Below are positions 23,603 to 35,500 of a stretch of DNA of 64,000 nucleotides, piece by piece. The number at the start of each line of letters is the position of its first letter. Within the stretch, counting starts at the first letter, position 1. Location: positions 585,226 through 649,225 of the forward strand of contig SCFE01000101.1 in NCBI GenBank assembly GCA_004352715.1, read 5' to 3'. Source of the DNA: Hofstenia miamia. Its lineage: Eukaryota > Xenacoelomorpha > Acoela. A program made the translations under genes and the position numbers. A model generated the notes under the pieces. The model was not told the DNA's origin, ran no database searches, and saw nothing but the letters and a program-made list of their open reading frames with translations.

Positions 23603-24504
23603 ACTTGTAGAGCGACTTCGAAGTGCTGTCGGGGATATCAGCAGACGTTTCACTTCTGACAACATCATTGCCCCCAATGCAAAGTCCGGAAGACCTCCAA
23701 AACCTCCCAATCAGCTCTTGTGTGCCTTTCAAAGCGAAATTCCAGGAAGAATTCAGAGGAACTTCGGAAGGAATGAGCTGATGGACTGCAAGAACTGTGT
23801 GAAACATCCTGAAAAAGTACTCCATTGGGACTTTCGTGGCAACCAGAAAGCTATTCTTAACCTCAAAGGAAAGATTACGCCGGGTGAGATGGGCCATGTC
23901 ATACCACAAAAGAAATGAAGAATTTCTTCCACAATAATGGGGTTGCTATCCTTGATGACTGGCCTTGCCAAACTCCAGAACTTAACATTATCGAAAATAT
24001 GTGGAAAGAGGTTAAATATCGAATTGGACAGCATACTCTTCACACTGAGGACGAGCTGTGGTCCGCAATAAAGAAAGAATTTTATTCAATTCCCAACAGC
24101 TTTATTAAAAGACGTTTTGCTTCAATCCCTGATCGCCTTGAAGCTGTTATTCGCTCAAAGGGACACCCTACAAAATATTAGAAGAGAGAATTTTGTTGCT
24201 AAGTGCTTATAATGCATCAATTATTAATTTATGTATCTTATTTTGAATTTGCTTTTTTCGTATTTACTCATTTGTAAAATTTTTTTCAGGTGGCTGAATA
24301 CATTTTTCCAATACAAGTTTTCTAATTTTGATTAAAAATTAATGGCCAATTGTTATTCTACATATTTTATGGTATTAGACATACAGATTTTCCTTTTTCA
24401 ATGAAAGTAACACTTAGTTATAATCTTAGGCACACTTTATCCAATGAATGTTCATTATTTATTCAAAGTAGCAAGGTGGTCGAATACATATTTCCAATAC
24501 TGTA
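23603..24504 (+). mobile_element. Tc1-type element, copy 2 (5'-truncated, internally deleted)
   Basis: Same family as 10397-11525. The left end is missing: homology starts at CCGACTTGTAGAGCGACTT, corresponding to 10783 of copy 1. The segment equivalent to about 11075-11335 of copy 1, with the first catalytic Asp, is deleted at about 23898. The right end TTTCCAATACTGTA is kept. About 430 bp missing from copy 1 are present here. Confidence 0.85.
23915..24181 (+). pseudogene. Tc1 transposase C-terminal fragment
   Basis: An 88-codon open frame with FFHNNGVAILDDWPCQTPEL then NIIENMWKEVK. DLN-type PELNIIE carries the last acidic catalytic residue (Glu) of the DDE triad. It continues with the usual RLEAVI...KG tail near the natural end of Tc1 transposases (RFASIPDRLEAVIRSKG). 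The upstream frames 23718-23918 hold the N-terminal part in other frames, without the catalytic Asp. No active enzyme is possible from this copy. Confidence 0.85.
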
Positions 24505-25083
24505 TACATATATAAAATTCGCAGCAGGAACTACCTCAAATTTTACGGGAAAAAATGTAAAATGTAAACAAAGAATACAGGATTCAAAACATAGTGTTTA
24601 TTAACCCTAATTAACCTTCACATTTATTACAATTTATGTTGGTTTTAAAAAAAAACTTCTAAGTGTCTCATATCTCACTATATATAATAAAGATATCTCA
24701 AATCTGAAAACACTACTTTTTGCCTCTGCTTTTGAAGCCGTTTAGTCTACAACACGACGACTTTGACTTGAGTGGTCGATTTACAGAAAACAAATTAGCT
24801 GATGATAGTTGATGCTGCTTGAGACTTTAGACTGCTTTATAAGAAGGCCTTTTTCCAGAACAGCAATAAGTTTTATTTAAAAAATAATTTACCCCAACAA
24901 CCCAAAGATGTGTCGAAATCCCAGGATACCTAAATGTCATAATAAACTTTGAGAAAATTGTTTGTAAAAGCGGACAAACGGTTTGTTATTTTAAGGTCAC
25001 AATTGACAGAGGGTTAATGTAGAATCTATATAGATTCCAATTCCTATGGATAATCAAGTTTATATTTAAGGAATTATTTGGCT
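24505..25083. other. No feature recognised
   Basis: AT-rich sequence right of the Tc1 end. No motif or repeat partner was found. Confidence 0.5.
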
Positions 25084-25165
25084 AGTACTAGGGCTGGGAG
25101 CGGTTAACCGCAGAGAATTAACCGTAACCACACAGTTTAAACAGGTTAACCGCCACTTATTTCGA
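25084..25165. repeat. GGTTAACCG-word terminus
   Basis: CTAGGGCTGGGAGCGGTTAACC is followed by AATTAACCGTAACC and AGGTTAACCGCC. This looks like one end of a word-array element. No inverted partner could be paired with confidence. AACCGATCCGAACCGTAACC near 26348 is a possible but weak candidate. Confidence 0.4.
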
Positions 25166-28100
25166 AAAAAAATAATGGATACCTAAACATTTTATCAATT
25201 TTTTGGAAAAATAATCACATAAACATGTGGTTACGAAGGTGCTTTATATAAAAAAACGGAGGCGTTCCGAATTACCCCAATGTTCCGATTTACCCCAGTT
25301 TACGGTACTTATTATAATTGCGTTATCCTTGGGTAGATCGTCAAAACATATGCCAAAAAAGAGTGAAGCACATACATGTATTTTTTCTCACTTTTTTATT
25401 CTTTTAGATGTAATTTTTAAATTACCTAGTTAGCAAACTCGCAAATTGTGCTAATAAAGGTCTAGTTCAATTCAACATTAAGATCGAGATTGAACTTCAG
25501 TTCTTGATTAACATACACAGTTATGCAATTGATTTCTTGTTAACCATTAATAGGACCAAAGTCATTTTGATACCTGACCTAAGCCAATCACATTAGATTT
25601 CTCAATATAGGTGCTGGATTGAAAAAACTTTTGAAAAGTTACCTTATGACATTCGGAGAAGCTAAGTGAGGGTCTTGTTTTATGCATAAAGAAGCGACGG
25701 ACGAGAACAATTGATTGTAATTTGGAAGACAGCCAATAGCAAAGTAGTAGCGCGCTGTGAACATGTACTTGCTCGTTTATAGTTATTGTTATATCGAACC
25801 ATAACATTTGCTGGCCTCGTTAACAAACAATTAGCTTTAACAATACAAACTAATACCATAAAAGATAATAAAGCGTTTTACACGGAGAGAATTAACATAA
25901 CACACCGATATTAACATTGTTAACGTATTATGAGACAACGAGATTTCTTCAGAAAAATAAAAGATTTGTAGGATTTGAGGTAAATCAAATGATATTTTAA
26001 AATGAAGTTTAATAAATGATCCAATTCAAAAACTACTATAGTAAGGTTGAAAGGCTGCAATTTAAAAATCGTATGCGTGCTTCAGTAATCAGAACTAAAA
26101 AACCTATTTCCAGAGCCGAGTTCTTATTGGTTTTCAATTTTCGAGTTGAAAGCCGACTCGAAGTACCTATTGTCCTAGTGTACCCGAGCCCTAAGACTCT
26201 ACCTAGAAGTTGGTCCGAGGCTGAGAATTCTAGTATACCCACCGGCTCACTTTTAAAATATATTCAGGACAATTTATTACTGTTTACCAGTTTAATTGTA
26301 GCATTTATTATTACACTAATAAGCTACTTAATAATTATGTCTTGCTAACCGATCCGAACCGTAACCAAACAAAAAAACGACCCAAATCTTAGTCCGACAT
26401 TTTATTGGGTTGAGCTTGGCTGTTTTAATATTTTAGTTTGGACATGGCTTGGTCAGAAATTTCAGCCCATTTGGAAATATGTCAATTTCTATAGAGCTTT
26501 TGTACAATTTCACTTACGCATATCACCCAAAAACATTAATGCTTATACTTACTGATCGATATCATTATGGAAATTTTAGATCAATGATTGTTATACAAAT
26601 TTTGTATTTTTTATTCGAAATATTTTACATAGTAAGCCCAAATATAATTTTATAGGCATTGTGAAATCAGCAATCAAACGCTTAATTAAGGAAAAAAGAC
26701 TCACCAAACTAATACCGCTGACCGAAATCATGTTAGTAAACATTGATTTTGAAGCTTTACATAATTGGCTGACATTTCCAACGAAGGTAATTTCACCTGA
26801 AATGTGCATCAATGCATGCAGTCCTTATCATTGTTTCGAAAGGAAGAAATGAACATGAATTGGGTCGGGAACGACTTGGGACTGATCTGTACAGAATCTT
26901 GGAAAAACAATGAACGAAATTTCAATGAATTTTCGTAAAAATTTATACGAATGAACCCAAATAAAGTGAACGCCAAAAAATTTGTAATCAATTGAAGATG
27001 TGTTTTTCGCAATATATAGACAGAGAATGGGCGAAGTTGGCATTAACATAAATGAAATGGTCTAGGTTAAGGCCTAGATGTGGCCACATTTTTTCTTGAA
27101 AAATCTTTTAAAATTGAGGAAAGAATAATTTACGAAAAAGTATGAAGGCGTATTCTGAAATAGGTATATTCTATTTTCTTTATGAACGCAAGACTGTATA
27201 ATATAACTGTACATGGCAATCCGAAAAATATCTGATTTTACCAAAAAAAACATGGTAAACTCCATCTGAATATATCCAATCAATATCCAAATATATGCGA
27301 GCACATTCAACTATACATACAAGATTCAGAATAAAACACTAACTTTATTTGATCGTCAGAATAGAGGTCAATTTATCTCATTTAGTACGCTTTCAAAAGA
27401 AAGTGTGAAAATCAGCAACGCTTAATGTAAACGTGGCAATTTACAAAGCGATGTTTTACATAATTAATAATTTTATGATTATTTACTTTATTGCAAAACT
27501 GTAAAGAACGTAAAAAATATTATTTTAGGCATGTATATTACTTATGCATTAAAAATATAAGTAGAAAACCCTTGATCAACATACTAAAATTTGTACTGGA
27601 TATACATAAGCGACTTTTGTGGAAAAATCCATTTTATTGGAAAAACAAAGAAATTTGCAATATGGGCTTAGCATTAGCAAAAACATCAGTAAAGTGTATT
27701 TGGCTTTAAGCAAAGCATTAGTTGCAACTCGCAAATTGAAAAAAATGAAGTATGGTCATATTTGATTACCGTATCTAATGACGCCTACAACGATTATTTT
27801 ACCTGCTATACGATCAATTTATATTTACACTCATTTTATGAATTCAGAATGAGATTGGGATATCGGATATAATATTGTTTTTTTTACTAAAAGAAAAATG
27901 CTTAGCATATGGAAATGAAATGCAAGTATTTCAAGTATTTTCAAAAATATTAAAGTTCATATAACTAAGCAACTGCATAAAACTGGTTAATGTTTTAAAA
28001 ATTTTTCAAGTCAATTTTGATTTCTGGATTGGAAATTGTAAATTATCTGTCAAAGATTAATTTTAGAAACTTCTTATTTCAAACTCTCGCTTTATAGTAG

Positions 28101-28764
28101 TCAAGGACAGCCGCTAAAATTGTTGCCAATATAATGTTGTGCTTCTAAGATCATCTACTTTCAGTTTAGCAGCGTTTTTTCTAAAAATATAAAAAATGCA
28201 ATAAACATGATTTGTTGCTTAAATATATATAGAATATACCACCGCAAAACTTCTTCGTACATTAGAAGCAATTAATTAAGTCAATAACACAGAAATCAAT
28301 TAAAAATTATAACCTAATAAAAGAACGAGAAAACGGAAAAGGACAATCAAGTAAAATGGCGCAGAAGAAACAATTGGCGCGAAGACAATAACCATTATAT
28401 TTTAGCAAACAGCATGAAGTAATAAAAATACAATTAAATGTGACATATTTACAGGGAACAAAGTGATAAATAAGACTTTCAACTCTATTCATTCCCAAGT
28501 CAAAACTATTTCCGTTTAGCAAAATAAAGGCATCAGTAATGGCAAGCTAATTATTTCAAACAAAAATATAACTTTCATAATCTTCAATTATAACGCAAAG
28601 TGCAAGCGATGTTGCTTGGGTTGTCATACAAACCATTGCGATGTGATGTGCAGAAATTGAGTGTTAGAGAGAAACTTAATGAACAGCCCTATGAAAATGG
28701 TAACCTCCTTCATTCCACTACAATTTCTGAAGAGTTTTAAACATTTTATTTATTTTTTGATTAC
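25166..28764. other. No gene; weak word patches at 26100-26245 and 26345-26470
   Basis: CCGAGTTC/GACTCGAAGT/CCCGAGCCC words at 26110-26200 and GAACCG/TTGGGTTGAGCTTGG at 26350-26420 suggest eroded element ends. Frames of 60-110 codons here have no domain, splice context or repeat copy. Confidence 0.4.
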
Positions 28765-28768
28765 TTAA

Positions 28769-29703
28769 CCCAATATATACCGGGCTTTTTTGGCTGGTGT
28801 AATACGGTGGGAGGGGGTGGATTCCGCCACCCTTCATAACTCTGGTTCTACTAATCCAATTTAAATGAAACTTTGCCAAGGCTCATTTTCAGTTGATTTG
28901 AAGGGAAAAAATGCGTAGGTACTAGCAGGTGGCTACAACGGGTGGTTTTCCATGAAAGAGCCTTCAAATATTATGTTTTTTGGAAATTTTCTATACACTC
29001 AAAAGTGGGTTTTTGTTCCTGAAGTAGGAAAGATTTAATTTTGTTTGCTCAGAGGGGTCAAGTTAGAGTACAAATACAATTGAACAATGGATTTAAACAT
29101 GGTGTACACCGTGACCAAATGAGACTCCTATAACTAGATTCTCAGGTTTTCATATAAACTCTGATGCATCCACTTAGAATAAACTATATGTATTTGAAAT
29201 ACAACAAATCATTCAAAAAGGAAGAAAAAGTTTCTAAGTATCTCATTGAACTGAGCAGAACTGATAAAATGTGAAAATTTTGTTATAAAAACATGATTTT
29301 TTGTTTTCTATTGTTTTCTATTGTATTCCATTGTTTTCATTCTTCTATTGTTTTAAAAAAATTTGTACTGATAGAAAATATACATATAACTTATAAAATT
29401 AATTTCAGATACTCACAAAAGTGAAGGGCAAGGCAAATTAGAACAATAGAAACGCTTTTCAAAGTCCAATACGATCACAGACAGGCGTCAAAATCATAAC
29501 TTGAAATATGTGACCACTGACAAAACCATTGTTGCAGAAAAATCACAACAAGAAACAATGAAATCAACGTAGTTCAACTCAATAGTAAAAAATATGAAAA
29601 GTCACAAAAAATTGAGGCAGTGGAAGTTTTTCAAAAAAAAAGTTATCCGCAAAGATCCATCAAAGTGGCGGAATCCGTCCCCCTCCCCCTGGTATAAATA
29701 AGG
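28769..29703. mobile_element. piggyBac-like MITE, TTAA-flanked
   Basis: TTAA at 28765-28768 and 29704-29707 bounds inverted ends CCCAATATATACCGGG and the complement of CCTTATTTATACCAGGG. A second inverted pair lies further in: GGGAGGGGGTGGATTCCGCC and its near-complement at 29664-29690. TTAA duplication and C-rich starts fit piggyBac. The 935-bp interior is AT-rich with no coding domain, so it would depend on a transposase from elsewhere, such as relatives of the relic at 15490-16309. Confidence 0.6.
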
Positions 29704-29820
29704 TTAAGAGCATGTATTTAGAAACTAGGCTACATCCCAGGAAAATTTCCACGGATCCCCACTTTAAAAATCATATGGATTATATTCATACTATTTTTCT
29801 TACTTATCCAATTTGTGAAA

Positions 29821-29863
<43 letters not shown>

Positions 29864-31920
29864 CAATTTAGAGAAATAATGCATTTTTAATATAAAAAGT
29901 AAAATAATTGCAAAAAAATTTTTGTTTAAGATAGCTGACTTCGGACGAATTGCAAAGTCATTTTACACACTTTGTTTTTATTATGTCAAAGAACCAATTT
30001 GATTGTTCACTTGGAAAATCAGAATTTTGGAAAATAATTTTTGACAATGCAGTTTGATGCAGAGGAAGTATTTTTAAAGTGGAGAAGCAGTAACAATGGC
30101 AATAATTACGCTCTAACTTTTGAAGTGGATGTCACTGACTGTGATAACTAATAATGAATAGATATGGCTTTGTCTTCTTTGGATTTGGAAAGCGATCAGA
30201 ACACTTTTGATTTAGAGTTATACTATTTTCCCTACATATTCCCAAAAAACCCATGGGGCGAAATTTCGTCTCTACCTCGCCCTACGGATCTACACCCAAC
30301 TGGACAAACCTGCCATACACATTTACGAAAGAAATACATTTTAAACTAAAGAAGAGAATTCAAGCGTGATGGTCTGCAATTTGAGATAAACAACGAAAGT
30401 TTGGCGGACTTTTGGATATCTATAAAACTTCAATATGATGGTCTCGATTTTGTTGTGGTTCTATACACTCTTTTGCATTAGGTGTTACCATGCTTTGAAT
30501 GTGCTTATAATATTAAATGGTTAACTAAGGAGTGTCATATGTTAAAATTGTGAATAAAAATCATTTTACCAATGTATGATGATCACATTTATTACTTATT
30601 TCGTTCCTAAAATATTAAAAACACAACATATGGTTTGTTTAAAGTTTGGTCAAGCTAGTACAGCGCATTGAAATCCCCGTGCATAGCACGAGCCGTTTTC
30701 TTGTTACAATTAAACAATTGAAGAAAAAAAGATACAATTCAAGTGAATATCGACTTTATAATCGCCACATTTTTGTCGATTGTTTGGAGCAGAAAGAGTG
30801 GAATGAAGCTTTTACTGGACATTGAGAAAATTTCAATTCAGACAAATCTCAGCTGTTTGTTACAAAAAAGGTAGTGTTTGACCTTCTACATCTGAACAAT
30901 AAACTGCTTTACTTCACCAACTATTATAGGCCAACTGTAGTACAAGAAAACCGCTACCTTCTGGGTTTGTTACAAACCTGTTAGCCCGAATTGCTCAACG
31001 GGACAACCGAATAGTTGTTGAAAACCTTTTAAAAGTTTCATTTTTTATTTTAAATACGTTTTTCAAGACAGTAAGTCTAATTGTAGGACTGAATTAGGTT
31101 GGTCATCAATGTGCACTGATATTTGTACTTTATAAGGTAGAGGTCAAGATTGACAAATACAGTGATTATAGGGATACACAAAGGAAAAAATCAATGTGTC
31201 GGTGATCGAATAAGCACCAACCACTTTGAAAGAATATAACGAAATTATTAAATTTAATTTTTGAATGCAACACAGAATTGCTCTCCTAACAAATTCATTA
31301 ATATCAATGCTTAAGCATTCAACCTCGAACAATGTCTATTGGAAGTACCATATCGGGTAGAAAAGGGTGAATTATCACATTTTTCAATGTATTTTAAGAA
31401 CAAATTATTACATAAAGGGGGTTTTCTTAATGTTTTTTGTAATTTTGAGCGATCTCAATGTGACAGTTAGTTAATGCGGCAGTGGTACTAATGTATATTT
31501 TTTCAGTGCAAATTGTGAAAAACGAAGCTTCACACTTCTGAAAAAAGCCTCATTGTGATGAAATTAGATATATTTGGATTCATGACTATCTAAGTCGTAT
31601 ATTGCTATCAAACTACTCTTTTCATTCATTTGATGATGAATAGTATGAAACAAACAGAAAAGAAAACTTTTTACTGCAAAATTTTGAACATTTTAATATA
31701 GGAATAATCGAGGAAGTATTTAAATGGGAGTAATTTGGCCAGTGAATATAAAGTAAGAATACCTAATTAACAATGGTTTGAATGCAACCATAACTCAACA
31801 AATAATATACATTAGATCTTTTCTAAATATAACTATGCAAATAAAAGAAAGTTTTTCTGGGCAAATCACACCTAACAGGTTTCTACGGATACACCTCAGT
31901 TATGAGCAAATGAGTGAACA
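29704..31920. other. No gene recognised; AT run
   Basis: An (AT)n run lies at about 29829-29859. A 61-codon frame at 30164-30349 has no identifiable domain. CCCGTGCATAGCACGAGCC near 30681 is a short palindrome of the type found in some repeats, but nothing can be bounded. Confidence 0.4.
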
Positions 31921-32513
31921 CATTGAAAAAAATAGACCATAAAAAATGATTTTAACCACCTCAGTTCTTAAAATTTTAAATATATTTTATAGAAATTTTT
32001 TTTATTTAATCAATCAAATCAATGTTGAAACCTGATGTTGTGGGACATTTCTAGTAAGATGGAAAGTCAGAAGAAAAGAGTATGTTTTAAGGGAAGGGCA
32101 GCATGTCAAAGAGCTCTCAATGGCTGCTTTGGTCCTTACGCAAGAAATTTAATATTTAAAAATCTCAATTGGTAATACAATCTTGAAAAGATAAGCTTAT
32201 ACATCTTCTGTAGTCATCCTCTGCTGTCATTTGGTGAGTTCAAATGAATATGAGTGTGCGCACTCATGGAAGTACGCAGGATTTTCTGACGGGAGGGAAC
32301 GTCATCGTCATTACTCAATGCAGGGCAAAGCCCCTCGAAAATTTTTTGAATATTTTGAAAAAATAGACCCTAAAAAATGAATTTTACGATCCTAGATTTT
32401 AAATTTTTCAATTTTTTACAAAAAATTTTTTGATTTATCCAGTCAAAATCAAATTTGGAAGCCTGACGGGGGGACATTCCACCATGTCCCCATCCCCCTG
32501 CGTACGCCACTGG
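31921..32513. repeat. Two direct copies of an old repeat; second ends CCAGTGGCGTACGCAGG
   Basis: About 140 bp at 31921-32060 match 32348-32485 in direct orientation, including AAAAATAGACC(A/C)TAAAAAATGA. The second copy ends at 32513 with the complement of CCAGTGGCGTACGCAGGGGG, a hAT-like terminus. AAGTACGCAGGATTTTCTGACG at 32270 may be its opposite end. The copies are considerably diverged. Confidence 0.5.
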
Positions 32514-35500
32514 ATGTTTTTTTTTCTCCGACTTTGATTCTTGAAATTGAAAATGCTTAGCGTGTCGCTGTTTTCGATATATATATATATATGTACATGT
32601 ATATGAGTAGTATATTTGTAGACAGGATCTATGGTACAGTGTACATATATATATGGATATTTATAAATTGTACATAGTCTGCGTAAACAATCACAAATTT
32701 CAATAATGGATAGTCTTTAATTCTGACTCACAATGCTTTCATTAGTTAATTTCCGAATTCTGAATTAAAATGTCGTCATTTTATAATTTATAAAAAATAT
32801 GTTAAAAGCACGCGAAAATAACTAGATTTTGAATTTCTACTTGCATATATTCAATAACATCAATTCAATTTATTGCATCAGTGGTGCAACTCACTCTTTT
32901 TGGGAAAAATGTGACAACGCTTTTGCAAAAATTTATAACTTAAAATATCTCAAAAGTGAAGGACATCTAGTGCACATTTTATAAGAAGAATGAGGCAAAA
33001 AATAGCAACAATGCTGAGGTCAAACTCCCATATTTCCATCTTGATTTTTCATTGATCAATAGACGTAATAATAAAGAGTTACTTTGAAAATTCTTTAGAC
33101 ATGTACATGTGAAAATATCACTTACTGGAAGTTTTATTTAGTGAATTATATTTTAATATTTTGCGACTGAGATTAATCTAAAATCTTATGTTAGTTTGCG
33201 AGTTATGTATTAGCTTGAATTATATTCACAAGAATAATTTAAACAAGTAGTAGAATTAGTCTTTATAACAATGTTTGATATTTTGTGAATAAAGTCATGA
33301 GAAGTACCAAAAATATGAAGTTTCCACGCGGTTGCAAGCATCAATCAACTTTAAGCAGACGTTCATATACATTCATCTGTTCCAGGGGAGGTCTCCATTG
33401 GCATATTTTTGAAAATTAATATGATAGCCATATGTAACAGAACATTTAACCCTTGTTTTTGCAAAATGAATAATTGTTGGAAATTTATAAATTTATTTAA
33501 ATATTATAATATAACTAACCTTTTAAGAAACAAAATATTTGAGTTAATTATTTTTGTGTTTTGATTTAATTTTTTGGCGGTTAATAGCAGTTTCTATTGA
33601 ATAGGTCAACATTAACTCCTACATCCATTGTTTATTGCGTTTAGAACACCCCCTCCCCCTAAATACGTGTTTGGTCTAATTTAAGAAGAACCAATTAGCC
33701 ATTTAATTATGGTTTTAACATAAACGTAAGCTAGAGCGATAAAACTTCAAATTACAATCATTTCTCAGACGCGGCACTCTATTAAGCAATTGCACACTAA
33801 AGAGAGGCTCAATATACTGTAGAATATAATATGACGTACTATGCGAAATACCATAAGCAAGATTAAAACTTTAAAACAGAATTATAGTGTAATTCAAATT
33901 CAATTTTTTCTGAACATTAGGGTTGATGAAATCCAGGAAGATTTAATTTAACAATATAAAATAATAAATGTATGAAAATTTTATAGATTTTTTGATAATC
34001 TACATGTGATTTAGTGCAATAAGAGTGTGAATATAAAGAATATAAAAGTGGGAAATAAAACAACACCTGAACCTGTAGAAGCGAACCCGTGTATCAAAAT
34101 ATGAGACGCAGTAAATGAAGGAAGACACTTCAAAGGCGGTCTAATTCCACACTTTGGCAAACAATGGTGAAGGCAAATTATCAAAACTTTACACTAAACT
34201 CTCTCTGCGCTTTGTTGTGCATTTGTGGGAAAAGTAATTTAATTTCATTGTTTGTGAATCAAGGCAAAAGTTGAAGTGCATTTGGGAACAAAGACTGGTG
34301 GGACCGAAATAGCACTCTCCACCGGGCAGCGCTAATTGTTGTGTTATTGTAGCAACACCTCGATTGAAAGAGAATTAGAAATAAAGAGCAAACAATCATC
34401 CATTCAACAAGACTCTTCTATCAGACGAAATAGACAACTTTCTCAAAAACATGTTTCCTAACACAACATCATCACCAAGCATTCGTTAAATTCTTTTTAA
34501 CAGTTTGTTTAGATAACCTATAAAAAACATAAAAAAACTTTAAAAATATGAACAATAATTACAATACTAAATATAACCATGCATAGCTATTGCATGGTTG
34601 TTGTTGCAAACCCTGCTGAATGGCAGCATTTTTGTTTAGCAAGGCAGGTCCAGAGATGGATATGTAGTGAAAATTTACACTTCAAACTATACCGACCTTA
34701 AGATAAGTGTCTTCAGTGTTTGTAGTAATAAAGGAAGCAATTGTTTAAGCTTTCAAAAGACTTGATGTTAACAGAGCATTACACATTAAAAATGAAATAA
34801 ATATTGACATTTTTGGTTGGGAACAGCTAGCATCCAGCTGAATGTCAGTAACTAAAAAATAATCATTAAACAATAATATATTCGTTAGGAAAGATTGACC
34901 TTATTTTTGACTGTTGAATAAAACACGTCATCAACGTAGACAGTTTAAAATTCACGCAGAAATCTTATAAAATTTATATATTTTTGCTTAAATATCAGAC
35001 CCAATTATGCTAAGAAAGGAGAAAAGCTAAGCGTTACCTAACCTCAGAAACTACCAGGAGCAAAGGCATACTGAAGATCATGAAAACATGTTAATTCAGT
35101 AATTTAAAAGTTTCCAGCAATTTTTGATATTTTAAATGTAATATACTAGAATGAAGACTATATTATGTAATAAAAATTTTCAATTTGACGCTACAGCAGT
35201 TTTATTTTTGATAACTTTCCGATTTCAATGCCTTTATTAGTTTTCTAGTAACAATTCATGCTTTTATTATAATTTAGAAGGCACAACGGTTGAAATTTCA
35301 TGGAATATAGTTAAAATAACTTTTAAAAGTCTTAGAAGGACTGTTTTTCCATCCAGTTATAAACAGCAATGAGCATGAACACGCGTAATGGCTTGTGGAG
35401 ATATTGCCATAGAAAAATACTTTTGAAGTCCCACTAGGCATGTTTTGTTAGATTAATTCTTTGAAGCTCTTAGAATTCAAATACAGTCGTCTAACAAGTT

